From the NCBI RefSeq assembly GCF_026410405.1, contig NZ_JAPMLN010000014.1, positions 62,001 to 126,000 on the forward strand: a DNA stretch of 64,000 bases. Reading direction: 5' to 3'. The notes below the pieces were generated by a model. It did no database searches. It saw only the letters and a program-made list of their open reading frames with translations, and had not been told where the DNA came from. The translations under genes were made by a program, and so were the position numbers. Positions 37,443 through 46,126 of the stretch are shown here, in pieces (position 1 is the stretch's first letter; every line of letters starts with the position of its first letter). The DNA is from Marinicella gelatinilytica (lineage in GTDB: Bacteria; Pseudomonadota; Gammaproteobacteria; Xanthomonadales; Marinicellaceae).

Positions 37443-37470
37443 AAAAAGCCGGTATAAAACCGGCTTTTTG
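37443..37470. terminator. Bidirectional terminator between the ODP gene and ompW
   Basis: AAAAAGCCGGT / ACCGGCTTTTT with a 4-5-base loop; A and T runs on both sides serve both convergent genes. Confidence 0.88.
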
Positions 37471-37490
37471 GGGCACAAAGATATTGGTTT

Positions 37491-38159
37491 TTAAAAGGTT
37501 TTACCAAAACCAATACCAATAACAGTGGGGTTAATATCGACATCGACAGAGGCTTTGCCTAAAGCGGTGTCAAAGGTGGCTTCGGTATCAATATCAATGT
37601 ACTTGACATCGACATTAAAAGACCAATTGTTACTCAATTCCCAGTCGATACCGAATTGAGCGCCCCAGCCGAAGGAATTATCCAAATCCAGGTTATCAGC
37701 ACCCAATACTTGTTGCGCAGCCGCACTTAAATCATCATTAAAAAAGTGTGTATAGTTAATGCCGACACCCATATATGGTCTGACTTTAGCAGTCGGGCGG
37801 AATTGGTACTGTAAAAATACGGTGGGTGGTAAGACATTGGTATCAACCACATCAGTACCGTCTGGAACCCCTAAAGCGCCTAAGCCATTAGCAGAAACCG
37901 TGTGTTTCGAGCTTAAGTCTGCCAATAATTCAATGGCCCAGTTATCTGTCATCATGTAGCCGATGGAGATATCTAAGGAGTAGTTGTCATCCACAGTGAC
38001 ACCGGTACCGGGAACTGCGACACCATCGACACGGATGGCACTGCTGTCATCGTTAGGATTAATATTGATGGCACGCATATGAAGCAGCCAATCGCCTTTT
38101 TCTACTGCCATGGCTTGCGCCGCGGCCATTACTAATAAAACAGTGAATAATTTTCTCAT
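37491..38159 (-). CDS. ompW: OmpW-family outer membrane protein
   Basis: A 222-residue eight-stranded outer-membrane barrel. It has a signal peptide ending AMAVEKGD, then GDWLLHMRAININPNDDSS, SLDISIGYMMTDNWAIELL, TVFLQYQF, VRPYMGVGINYTHFF and the terminal PTVIGIGFGKTF with C-terminal phenylalanine. OmpW transports small hydrophobic molecules in enterics and is often induced by low oxygen or stress. Confidence 0.93.
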   Translation of the reverse strand: MRKLFTVLLVMAAAQAMAVEKGDWLLHMRAININPNDDSSAIRVDGVAVPGTGVTVDDNYSLDISIGYMMTDNWAIELLADLSSKHTVSANGLGALGVPDGTDVVDTNVLPPTVFLQYQFRPTAKVRPYMGVGINYTHFFNDDLSAAAQQVLGADNLDLDNSFGWGAQFGIDWELSNNWSFNVDVKYIDIDTEATFDTALGKASVDVDINPTVIGIGFGKTF

Positions 38160-38212
38160 TACGTTTCTCTTGGTTAAAAACGTATTTTAAAAAATAATAA
38201 TACACTTGATTT

Positions 38213-38224
38213 TGACAATTGTCA
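38213..38224. promoter_or_regulatory. Palindrome upstream of ompW
   Basis: TGACAATTGTCA is a perfect 12-base palindrome 54 bases upstream of the ompW start. Reading leftward its TTGTCA could serve as a -35 element with TATTTT 16 bases further on. Regulator unknown. Confidence 0.4.
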
Positions 38225-38243
38225 TGGTGCGTCATAATTAATC

Positions 38244-38272
38244 AAAAAAGCCCCAAAAAATTGGGGCTTTTA
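38244..38272. terminator. Terminator after the M3 peptidase gene
   Basis: AAAAAAGCCCC / GGGGCTTTT stem with an A-rich loop, oriented to stop the leftward M3 peptidase transcript that ends 24 bases away; the A-run makes it nearly symmetric. Confidence 0.8.
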
Positions 38273-38295
38273 AGGATCTTAAAAACAAATTTTGG

Positions 38296-40482
38296 TTAAT
38301 CGGCTTTTTTATCTTTTTCGGTGCTTTCTTTGGGTTCAGCAAATCCACGATCACGCATTAAAGCATCAATCTTAGCATCACGGCCACGGAACTTGCGGTA
38401 GGCTTCAGCCGGATCCATGGCATTACGCGGTGCGAACAGATAGTTAACCAATTTAGCGGCCATTTCTTCATCATAAAAACCACCGGGTGCTTCTTGAAAT
38501 GCTTCAGCGGCATCGGCGGTAAGCACATCGGCCCACATATAACCATAATAAGCGGTGGCATAACCCTCGCCTGAGAAAACGTGACCAAAGTGCGGTGTAC
38601 GATGGCGCATCACCAATTCATCGGGCATACCCAAAGCACTTAAGGTTTCTCGTTCAAACTTATCGACATCTAAGGTGTCAGGGTCAGCTAAATGTAACTT
38701 CATGTCCATTAAGGCTGAGGCCAGGTATTCGGTGGTGGCAAAACCCTGATTAAAAGTGCTGGCTTTTTTGATTTTAGCAATCAATTCATCCGGAATCACC
38801 TCACCGGTTTCGTGGTGTTTTAAGTATTTATTAATAACTTCATCGGTAGATAACCAGCGTTCCAATAGTTGTGACTGAAATTCGGTGTAATCGCGGACAC
38901 CACCGTTTAAGCTTGGGTACCGCACATTGGAGGATAAGAAATGTAAGGCATGACCAAATTCATGGAAAAACGTGGTGGCATCATCCCATGAAACCAATAC
39001 CGATTCACCGGGTGCCGGTTTGATAAAGTTAGAATTATTCGATGACAATACATTTTTTGGTCCGTCAAAGGTGGAATGTGAACGGTAGGAGGTTGCCCAA
39101 GCGCCTGAGCGTTTGCCGGGGCGCGCGAAAGGGTCTAAATACCATAAACCAACCAACTCACCGGTGGTTTTATCGTTGACTTCCCAAACCTTGACATCTT
39201 CATGAAATACCGGAACGGTACCTTCTTTAACCGGTTTGAAATCAAAATTAAACAACTTGCCGGCCACATAAAACATGGCTTCTCGTAAATTGTCTAATTG
39301 CAGGTATTGTTTCACCTCATTGGAGTCAAGCGCATATTTATCCATGCGTACTTTTTCTGCATAATAACGATAGTCCCACGGCTTAATGGTAATCTCGTCG
39401 CCTAAGCTATCAGCCACGGCTTGCATGTCGGCCACTTCCTCTTTAACACGGGCAATGGCAGCCGGCCAAACAGCCTCCATTAAATTCATGGCATTTTCAG
39501 GAGTTTTTGCCATGCGGTTTTGTAAACGCCACTCGGCATAATTTTCATGACCCAGAAGTTCAACCCGTTCACGACGCAGTTTAAGGATTTGTTTGATTAA
39601 ATCATTGTTATCATATTCATCGCCATTATCACCGCGAGAATAGTAGTTGTTCCAAACTTGTTTGCGCAGCTCGCGTTCGGTAGAGTAAGTTAAAAAAGGA
39701 TCCATGGAAGAACGGGTATTGGTAACAGCATACTGACCTTCTTTGCCGTTATTTTCTGCGACTTTCGCTGCCGACTTAATAAAAGAATCCGGCAAGCCGC
39801 CCAACTGATCTTTGTTTAGATAGGTAATGTAACCTTCTTCGTCATGTAGTACGTTATTGGCAAACTGCGTGTACATGCTTGACAGTTCTTTGTTGATTTC
39901 AGCATAGCGCTTTTGTTTTTCCGGCGATAAATCAGCACCGTTCATGGCAAAGGATTCATAGGTGGTTTTAACTAAGCGCTGCTGATCAGACTCAAGTGGC
40001 GTTTTAAGACTGTCTTCGTAAACGTTCTTAATGCGGGCGAATAATTTTTTGTTTTGAGAAATTTTAGAACGCATCTCGGAAAATTTCGGTGCCAATTCCA
40101 TTTGTAATTTGCGAACTTCGGGACTAGACAGGTTTGCGCCCCAGATACCGAAGTAAACCCCGGCACGGTTGAGTTTTTCACCGGCTTTTTCCATCGCCAC
40201 GATGGTGTTTTCAAAGGTTGCCGGCTCATTGTTATTGGCAATTTTGTCGTAATCGGCTAAATTTTCTGTCATGGCCACTTCAAAAGCCGGTATGACGTCT
40301 TCTAACTTCATTTTATCAAAAGCCGGAACACCGCCATAAGGGCCGCTCCATTCCGCCAATAAGGTATTGTTTTCAGTGGTTGTTTTAGATTGTGGTGAAT
40401 CTTTGGCTTGTAAACCAAAACTGAGTGTTAAGCCCAAAGCCAAAAGGCCGGACCATTTCTTTATGTTGTGTAATGTATGCAT
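38296..40482 (-). CDS. M3-family metallopeptidase (Dcp/oligopeptidase A type), exported
   Basis: A 728-residue zinc peptidase trimming oligopeptides. A signal peptide (about 1-26, WSGLLALGLTLSFGLQA) indicates the periplasm. The zinc motif HEFGH lies near residues 506-510 in TTFFHEFGHALHFLSS, with the third ligand glutamate about 25 residues on in YTEFQSQLLERW. SGEGYATAYYGYMWADVL and the PLDPFARPGKRSGAW-type segment are M3 hallmarks. It most resembles peptidyl-dipeptidase Dcp. It has its own terminator and is monocistronic. Confidence 0.92.
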   Translation of the reverse strand: MHTLHNIKKWSGLLALGLTLSFGLQAKDSPQSKTTTENNTLLAEWSGPYGGVPAFDKMKLEDVIPAFEVAMTENLADYDKIANNNEPATFENTIVAMEKAGEKLNRAGVYFGIWGANLSSPEVRKLQMELAPKFSEMRSKISQNKKLFARIKNVYEDSLKTPLESDQQRLVKTTYESFAMNGADLSPEKQKRYAEINKELSSMYTQFANNVLHDEEGYITYLNKDQLGGLPDSFIKSAAKVAENNGKEGQYAVTNTRSSMDPFLTYSTERELRKQVWNNYYSRGDNGDEYDNNDLIKQILKLRRERVELLGHENYAEWRLQNRMAKTPENAMNLMEAVWPAAIARVKEEVADMQAVADSLGDEITIKPWDYRYYAEKVRMDKYALDSNEVKQYLQLDNLREAMFYVAGKLFNFDFKPVKEGTVPVFHEDVKVWEVNDKTTGELVGLWYLDPFARPGKRSGAWATSYRSHSTFDGPKNVLSSNNSNFIKPAPGESVLVSWDDATTFFHEFGHALHFLSSNVRYPSLNGGVRDYTEFQSQLLERWLSTDEVINKYLKHHETGEVIPDELIAKIKKASTFNQGFATTEYLASALMDMKLHLADPDTLDVDKFERETLSALGMPDELVMRHRTPHFGHVFSGEGYATAYYGYMWADVLTADAAEAFQEAPGGFYDEEMAAKLVNYLFAPRNAMDPAEAYRKFRGRDAKIDALMRDRGFAEPKESTEKDKKAD

Positions 40483-40591
40483 AATTAATAATAAGTTTTT
40501 GATGATGTATAGTGTGGGGACTGAACAGGGTGTTTACCAGTGCCAAAAGTCCCATATGTTGACAAAGCTGTCACCATAAAATGATCAGGCA

Positions 40592-40625
40592 TAAAAAAGC
40601 CCTGCATCTTATCAGGGCTTTTTAT
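40592..40625. terminator. Terminator after the FKBP gene
   Basis: AAAAAAGCCCTG / CAGGGCTTTTT with a 7-base loop. It lies 15 bases downstream of the leftward FKBP stop and separates it from the M3 gene. Confidence 0.88.
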
Positions 40626-40639
40626 CGAATAAATAAGAT

Positions 40640-41386
40640 TTATTCTGCTTTTGGTTTGTCCGCTTGTGGATTGATATCAATGAGCTCAACATCAAAAATC
40701 AGCGTACTATTGGGGCCAATCGGACTGCCTGGGCGGGCGTCAGAACCATAGGCCAATTCAGGTGGGATATAAAAACGGTATTTAGCACCTTTTTTCATTA
40801 ATTGCAGGCCTTCAGTCCAACCGGCAATAACTTGATTTAATGCAAAAGTGGCCGGTTGACCACGATCAACGGAACTATCGAATTTAGTGCCATCCAATAA
40901 AGTACCGGTGTAATGAACCACCACAGTGGCATTTTCACTCTCAGGCTTATCACCGTTGCCGGCTTCAATGACTTCATACATTAAACCTGAATCAGTGGTT
41001 TTAACCCCTTTTTCATTGGCTTTTTTTGCACGAAACTCATCGCCTTCTTTTTTATTGGCAACTTTTTGCGCTTCCATTTCAGCCATCATTTCTTGTTGGC
41101 GTTCTTGCGCCAGCTTTTGTTGTTTTTCACGGATGACGGTTTGAACTTTAGCCAGCTCTTCGTCACTTAATCGCAAATCACGTCCCGCTAAACCGTCTTC
41201 TAAACCGGTAATAAAAGCTTGTTTGTCGAATTCCATTTCAGACTTATTCATGTATTGTCCGACGTCAGAACCGATTTTGTAATTAATTTGGCTGTTTTCA
41301 TTGTCTAACTGTGCCAAACCGGTGGTGCTGATTAAACTACCAACCAGACCTGAAGTTAAAGCAAAAGTGAGGGCGATTTTTTTCAT
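40640..41386 (-). CDS. FKBP-type peptidyl-prolyl isomerase, Mip/FkpA-like, exported
   Basis: A 248-residue periplasmic folding factor. A signal peptide (about 1-25) is followed by an N-terminal dimerisation domain (YKIGSDVGQYMNKSEMEFDKQAFITGLEDGLAG), a long helical stretch (VIREKQQKLAQERQQEMMAEM) and the FKBP domain (about 125-238) with VVVHYTGTLLDGTKFDSSVDRG, IAGWTEGLQLMKKGAKYRFYIP and GPNSTLIFDVELI. This is the Mip/FkpA/FklB layout. It is divergent from prc across a 279-base gap. Confidence 0.93.
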   Translation of the reverse strand: MKKIALTFALTSGLVGSLISTTGLAQLDNENSQINYKIGSDVGQYMNKSEMEFDKQAFITGLEDGLAGRDLRLSDEELAKVQTVIREKQQKLAQERQQEMMAEMEAQKVANKKEGDEFRAKKANEKGVKTTDSGLMYEVIEAGNGDKPESENATVVVHYTGTLLDGTKFDSSVDRGQPATFALNQVIAGWTEGLQLMKKGAKYRFYIPPELAYGSDARPGSPIGPNSTLIFDVELIDINPQADKPKAE

Positions 41387-41541
41387 TCGTTTCTCCGATT
41401 TTTAAATTTGGTTATGATTAAAAGAAGTGAGCCATATTGAGCTCAGTGTAATTTTAATCAAGCATTATACAAAAATATAAAACCATTCACAGTGACAAGC
41501 CATTGTTTTTGGTATTCTAACGAACAGAATCAAAATAACGT

Positions 41542-41570
41542 GAAACTTGTATTGCCATTAATTGGTCTAT
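41542..41570 (+). promoter_or_regulatory. Sigma-E-like promoter for prc
   Basis: GAAACTT (41542-41548), a 16-base spacer and GTCTAT (41565-41570) closely match the RpoE consensus (GGAACTT, 16, GTCTAA). Transcription would begin near 41576, 90 bases before prc. The rest of the 279-base gap between the FKBP and prc genes shows nothing else clear. Confidence 0.5.
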
Positions 41571-41665
41571 ATGATTTACATGTTCTATCAGGCAGTATTT
41601 GATCTAAAAAGTTCAACTGTCCTTTTGACCACCGACAAAACTTCGCTTTTTGAAGAGAGATTATA

Positions 41666-43921
41666 ATGATTAAACCAACATATACACGATTGCTGTTAAC
41701 TCTTTTGTTAACGACCTGGCTGGTTTCAGCTTCAGCTTTGGTAGCTGATAAGCCACTCAATCCGGAAATTAAACACGAACAAGAAAGTCGTTTACTGGTT
41801 ACTTTGGTTGATGAGCTGCATTATCAGAGTAAGGAGCTGAATGATGAATTATCAGGCAAAATATTAGATGAGTATATTGCGGTTTTAGACCCCAATAAAA
41901 TGTATTTCTTAAGTACGGATATTGTCAATTTTGACCGTTGGCGAAATCAAATGGATGATTTTATCAAAGCCGGCGACTTAAAACCTGCTTTTGAAATCTT
42001 TAATTTATTCAAAAAACGTGTGGAAACCCGCAAGAATCATTCTTTGTCGCTGTTGGAAAGCACGTTTGATTTCAGTGAAGATGAATCATATCAATGGGAC
42101 CGTAAAAAGGCTGAATGGGCCATGACGGAAAAAGAACTGGATGAAATCTGGCGTAAAAAAGTTAAAAACGACTACCTGTCTTTACAGTTGTTAGACAAAG
42201 AGACAGATGATATTAAGAAAACTTTGACAAAGCGCTATAAGGTCATGGCTAAACGCGTTAATGATCTAAAAAGTGACGATGTGTTTCAATATTTCATTAA
42301 TGCCTATTTAAGTTTAGTGGAGCCGCATACCGGCTATATGTCACCGATTACTTCTGAAAATTTTGACATGAATATGAGCTTGTCTTTAGAAGGTATTGGC
42401 GCGGTGTTGATGAATGATGGTGAGTACACGCAAATAAACACCATTGTTAAAGGTGGTCCGGCTGATTTGGAAGGCACATTAAAAAAAGGTGATAAAATTT
42501 TAGCTGTCGGCCAAGGCAGTGAAGGTACCTTTGAAGATGTGGTGGGTTGGGGCATTGAAGATGTGGTACAACTGATACGTGGTGAAAAAGGCAGCACTGT
42601 TCGCATGCGTGTCATCGGTGAAGATGATGGTCCTGATACGCCGCCGACAATCATCAGAATTGTTCGGGATAAGGTCAAGCTGGAACAACAAGCGGCCCAG
42701 TATAAAATCTTAGAAATTAAGGAAGGTGGTGCGCAACATAAAATCGGAGTGATTGATTTACCGACTTTCTATTTGGATTTTGCTGCTTTGAGAGCCGGTG
42801 ACAGTGATTATCGAAGCACCACCAAAGATGTGAAAAAAATATTAGAAACCTTCAAAAAAGAAGAGGTTCAAGGTGTGGTTGTGGATTTACGCAACAATGG
42901 AGGTGGTTCACTCTATGAGGCCATTAATTTATCGGGTCTGTTTATTGAACGCGGCCCGGTGGTGCAAACCAAAACCTACAGCGGTAAAAAAGATGTTAAA
43001 AAAGATGTCGATCCAAGAATTGAGTGGGAAGGCCCCATGATGGTGATGGTCAATCGCTTTTCGGCGTCTGCCTCTGAAATTTTTGCCGCCGCCATGCAGG
43101 ATTACGGCAGAGCTGTGGTGGTTGGTAATCAGACTTACGGTAAAGGCACCATCCAAAATGTCATGAAATTAGCGGATTATATTGAGGACAACGAAGAAGA
43201 ATTGGGCCAATTAAAAATGACCATGGGTCAGTTTTTCCGCATCAACGGCGGTAGTACGCAGAATCGTGGTGTTATTCCCGATATTGAGTTTCCGGCGTCT
43301 CCCGGCTCCGATAAATATGGTGAGTCAGAGTATGAAAATGCGTTACCATGGAGCAGCATCGCGCCCAGTGATTACAATTTGTATGCGGACTTGTCCGATG
43401 AAATTGTTTACTTGAAACAGCGTTTTAATGAGCGTTCAAAAGTTAATTTCGAATTTGACTTTTTGGAAAAAGAAAATCAGTTATATCAAGCAGAGAAAGA
43501 TGATTTGACCGTGTCATTATCTGCTGAAACTCGGCAACAAAAAGTGAAAGAGCGCGAGCAGCGTAAAGAAGCACGCAAAGTCAAACGAAAAGCCATGTTA
43601 GAAGCCACTGAGCCCAATCCTTTATTGGGAGAGATTACGGTGCTTGTGGACTCCGCAGAAGACCTCATTGTTGATGCTGAAAAAGAAAGCAGTGATAAAG
43701 CGACTCAAAAAATAGCTGAAAAAGATGCGCAACTGATCGACTCACCGAATGATAAAGAAGAAGTCGAAACACTTCAGGAAGAGACCGATGAGGAAGATGA
43801 GGATGAGTTATATGTGGATTTTAGATTACACGAAAGTGCACGTATTTTGAGTGATTTAATTGACTTTAATCAGCGCCGGTTAGTGGCTAAACACGATAAA
43901 AACAATGATGAAGAAAATTGA
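41666..43921 (+). CDS. prc: Carboxy-terminal processing protease Prc/Tsp (S41)
   Basis: Periplasmic protease that trims or degrades proteins with nonpolar C termini, including cell-wall hydrolases. The 751-residue protein has a signal peptide (about 1-24), an N-terminal helical domain, a PDZ domain (about 240-335, GIGAVLMNDGEYTQI, GGPADLEGTLKKGDKILAVGQ), the S41 catalytic part with dyad Ser468 (SASASE) and Lys493 (YGKG), and the DUF3340 C-terminal domain. An acidic low-complexity stretch (about 665-715, DEEDEDELY) interrupts the C-terminal domain, longer than in E. coli Prc (682 residues). Confidence 0.95.
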   Translation: MIKPTYTRLLLTLLLTTWLVSASALVADKPLNPEIKHEQESRLLVTLVDELHYQSKELNDELSGKILDEYIAVLDPNKMYFLSTDIVNFDRWRNQMDDFIKAGDLKPAFEIFNLFKKRVETRKNHSLSLLESTFDFSEDESYQWDRKKAEWAMTEKELDEIWRKKVKNDYLSLQLLDKETDDIKKTLTKRYKVMAKRVNDLKSDDVFQYFINAYLSLVEPHTGYMSPITSENFDMNMSLSLEGIGAVLMNDGEYTQINTIVKGGPADLEGTLKKGDKILAVGQGSEGTFEDVVGWGIEDVVQLIRGEKGSTVRMRVIGEDDGPDTPPTIIRIVRDKVKLEQQAAQYKILEIKEGGAQHKIGVIDLPTFYLDFAALRAGDSDYRSTTKDVKKILETFKKEEVQGVVVDLRNNGGGSLYEAINLSGLFIERGPVVQTKTYSGKKDVKKDVDPRIEWEGPMMVMVNRFSASASEIFAAAMQDYGRAVVVGNQTYGKGTIQNVMKLADYIEDNEEELGQLKMTMGQFFRINGGSTQNRGVIPDIEFPASPGSDKYGESEYENALPWSSIAPSDYNLYADLSDEIVYLKQRFNERSKVNFEFDFLEKENQLYQAEKDDLTVSLSAETRQQKVKEREQRKEARKVKRKAMLEATEPNPLLGEITVLVDSAEDLIVDAEKESSDKATQKIAEKDAQLIDSPNDKEEVETLQEETDEEDEDELYVDFRLHESARILSDLIDFNQRRLVAKHDKNNDEEN

Positions 43922-43943
43922 TAAGTGATTGCTAACAATGAAC

Positions 43944-43975
43944 AAAGCCCCACCTTTTGAAGTGGGGCTTTTTTA
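43944..43975. terminator. Bidirectional terminator between prc and the dipeptidase gene
   Basis: AAAGCCCCAC / GTGGGGCTTTTTT with an 8-base loop; it also overlaps the immediate 3' side of the convergent peptidase gene. Confidence 0.87.
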
Positions 43976-43977
43976 TG

Positions 43978-45258
43978 TCAGCTGCTGCGGGTTAAGTTAC
44001 GGCTTTGATTCTGTCCTACCACGACATTGTCTTCAATGCGAATACCGCCATAGGGTAAGAATTGTTCTACTTTGTCCCAGTTGATGTGCTTATTATCCCG
44101 TTGTTGCTGTAATAGCATAGGTATAAAGTACAATCCCGGTTCTACGGTAATAACTGCGTTTTCGCGTAACACATCAGTTAAACGCAAGAACGGATGATTT
44201 TCAGGTGGTTTTTTAACCGTGCCATCAGCATTACTTTGGTGACCTGCGACATCGTGCACCTGTAACCCCAAATAGTGACCTAAGCCATGCGGAAAAAAGG
44301 TGGCACTTAAGCCCGATTCAAGTGCGACTTCAGGACTGCAATTAATCACATTAAACTGCTTAAGTACTTCGGCGATTTTGATATGGGCTTGCTGATGTAA
44401 GTCGACGTAATCTTGGCCGGCCACACAGGCATCACATAATTCCACTTGCAAACGATCCATGGCCGCAATCATGTTATTAAACTCACCATTTTTATCAAAA
44501 GCATAGGTGCGCGTAATATCAGCTGCATAACCTTTATAATTAGCCCCGGCATCGATTAAAAAAGTACGGTGGTTAGCGGGTTTGTCAGTGGCCTGATATT
44601 GGTAATGCAACACCGCCGCGTTTTCATTCAGTGCCACGATATTGCCATAAGGCATTTGACTTTGAGATTGTTGGCAAGCCTGTAAATAAGCCGCATTGAT
44701 GTCATATTCACTGGCACCCGCATAAAAAGCCTCTGCTGCAGCAGCATGACCTTTTAAAGCCAGTTGGTTGGCTTGTTGAATACAGTCAATTTCGTAGCTT
44801 GTTTTCTGTACCCGTGAAAAATGCAAATGGGCCAAAAGTTTATCGGGATTGGTGTATTCCGCTGCCATCGGCTGCCAGCTGCGATCGCCTATCCAGGCAT
44901 GATTCAGTTGGTCGTTAACAGTGGGCATTTCAGATTGATGGTGAATAACCCGCACATCAAAATGACGCGCCCAGTCTGCGTTACTGCGGTCTTCTATCTT
45001 GTGCCAGAAATCTGCCGGTTGAGATAAATATAAAGTTGGTTTTTGGCCGGGCACGATGTGTAAAAGGCTGTGACTGATATCAGTTTCCGGTATCCACCAG
45101 TTAAAATGAGGATTGACTTGATGCGGTGGCGCATGGTCGTCTAAAAAATAATTTTCAGGATGGCCTGAATAAATCCATAAGCCATCATAATCGTTGGCTT
45201 TAAGGGCTGCTTCTGTGGCGGTTTGTAGGTTAGCTAAGTGTTGTTTGTAGTCGGTCAT
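43978..45258 (-). CDS. pepQ: Xaa-Pro dipeptidase (M24B), PepQ-like
   Basis: A 426-residue cytosolic metallopeptidase cleaving Xaa-Pro dipeptides. The N-terminal domain (about 1-160) has DGLWIYSGHPENYFLDDHAPPHQVNPHFNWW, typical PepQ. The pita-bread catalytic domain has the dinuclear metal ligands in LIDAGANYKGYAADITRTYA (two Asp), the HGLGHYLGLQVHD histidine, TVEPGLYFIP (Glu) and GGIRIEDNVVV (Glu). Related enzymes hydrolyse organophosphates. It begins 14 bases after tatD stops, so the two are co-transcribed. Confidence 0.92.
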   Translation of the reverse strand: MTDYKQHLANLQTATEAALKANDYDGLWIYSGHPENYFLDDHAPPHQVNPHFNWWIPETDISHSLLHIVPGQKPTLYLSQPADFWHKIEDRSNADWARHFDVRVIHHQSEMPTVNDQLNHAWIGDRSWQPMAAEYTNPDKLLAHLHFSRVQKTSYEIDCIQQANQLALKGHAAAAEAFYAGASEYDINAAYLQACQQSQSQMPYGNIVALNENAAVLHYQYQATDKPANHRTFLIDAGANYKGYAADITRTYAFDKNGEFNNMIAAMDRLQVELCDACVAGQDYVDLHQQAHIKIAEVLKQFNVINCSPEVALESGLSATFFPHGLGHYLGLQVHDVAGHQSNADGTVKKPPENHPFLRLTDVLRENAVITVEPGLYFIPMLLQQQRDNKHINWDKVEQFLPYGGIRIEDNVVVGQNQSRNLTRSS

Positions 45259-45272
45259 AAGGGTCTCCTGTT

Positions 45273-46058
45273 TTAGGCCGCTAAACGGAAAAGTCGGCGG
45301 CTATTGGTGACGGTGTGAGTGATAAAGTTATCGGAGTCTAAATTTAATTCTTGGGCAATAAAGTCAGCAATATGCGGTAAATATTTGGGCTCATTGCGAC
45401 GGCTTTTGGGTTTAGGTTTTAAATTGCGCGGCATTAAATAGGGTGAATCGGTTTCTATCAGGAATCGATTTAAGGGTATGTCGTGAATCAGAGGTAATAA
45501 ATGTTGACCACGGCGCTCATCACAAACCCAACCGGTGATGCCGATATAACAGTCTAAGTCCAAATAGTCGTATAAGGCTTGTTGGTTGTCTGTAAAACAA
45601 TGTACCACCACATCACTGAGCGCATCACGGTGTTGTTTTAAAATCGGCAAAAAATCTTTATGCGCTTCTCGCTGATGTAAAAACATGGGTAAACCCGTTT
45701 CTACAGCCAATTCTATATGTGCCTCAAAAGATTCGATTTGTTGTGGTCGCGGTGAAAAATCTCGAAAATAATCCAAGCCGGTTTCCCCCACAGCCACCAC
45801 TTTGTCATCATTAAGCAGTTCACGCAATTCAGTCATAACCACTTGATTAAAATCTTTGGCGTGGTGTGGGTGAATACCGACCGTGGCATAACAACAGTTT
45901 GTATATTGATGTGCTAAATTAATGGCTTTTTGAGAACATTCAAGGTCGGAACCGGTGATAATAAAAGTGTTTACGCCGGCCTCTATGGCCTCTGCAATCA
46001 CCGTATCACGATCCTCATCAAAGCTGTCATGGGTTAAATTGGCGCCAATATCAATCAT
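45273..46058 (-). CDS. tatD: TatD-family metal-dependent DNase/hydrolase
   Basis: A 261-residue TIM-barrel hydrolase with 3'-5' exonuclease activity in the E. coli homologue. Metal ligands appear in GANLTHDSF (where YcfH-like proteins have DxHxH), GIHPHHAKD, VGETGLDYFRD, FLHQREAH, VHCFTD and ETDSPYL. GWVCDERRG and PRNLKPKPKSRRNEP favour TatD itself over YcfH or YjjV. First gene of the tatD-pepQ pair. Confidence 0.92.
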   Translation of the reverse strand: MIDIGANLTHDSFDEDRDTVIAEAIEAGVNTFIITGSDLECSQKAINLAHQYTNCCYATVGIHPHHAKDFNQVVMTELRELLNDDKVVAVGETGLDYFRDFSPRPQQIESFEAHIELAVETGLPMFLHQREAHKDFLPILKQHRDALSDVVVHCFTDNQQALYDYLDLDCYIGITGWVCDERRGQHLLPLIHDIPLNRFLIETDSPYLMPRNLKPKPKSRRNEPKYLPHIADFIAQELNLDSDNFITHTVTNSRRLFRLAA

Positions 46059-46126
46059 GGTTCATGCTTAATTCAGTCAAAATCTGTAGTATATAGGACT
46101 CACTTAGTAATATATATGAGTAAGCC

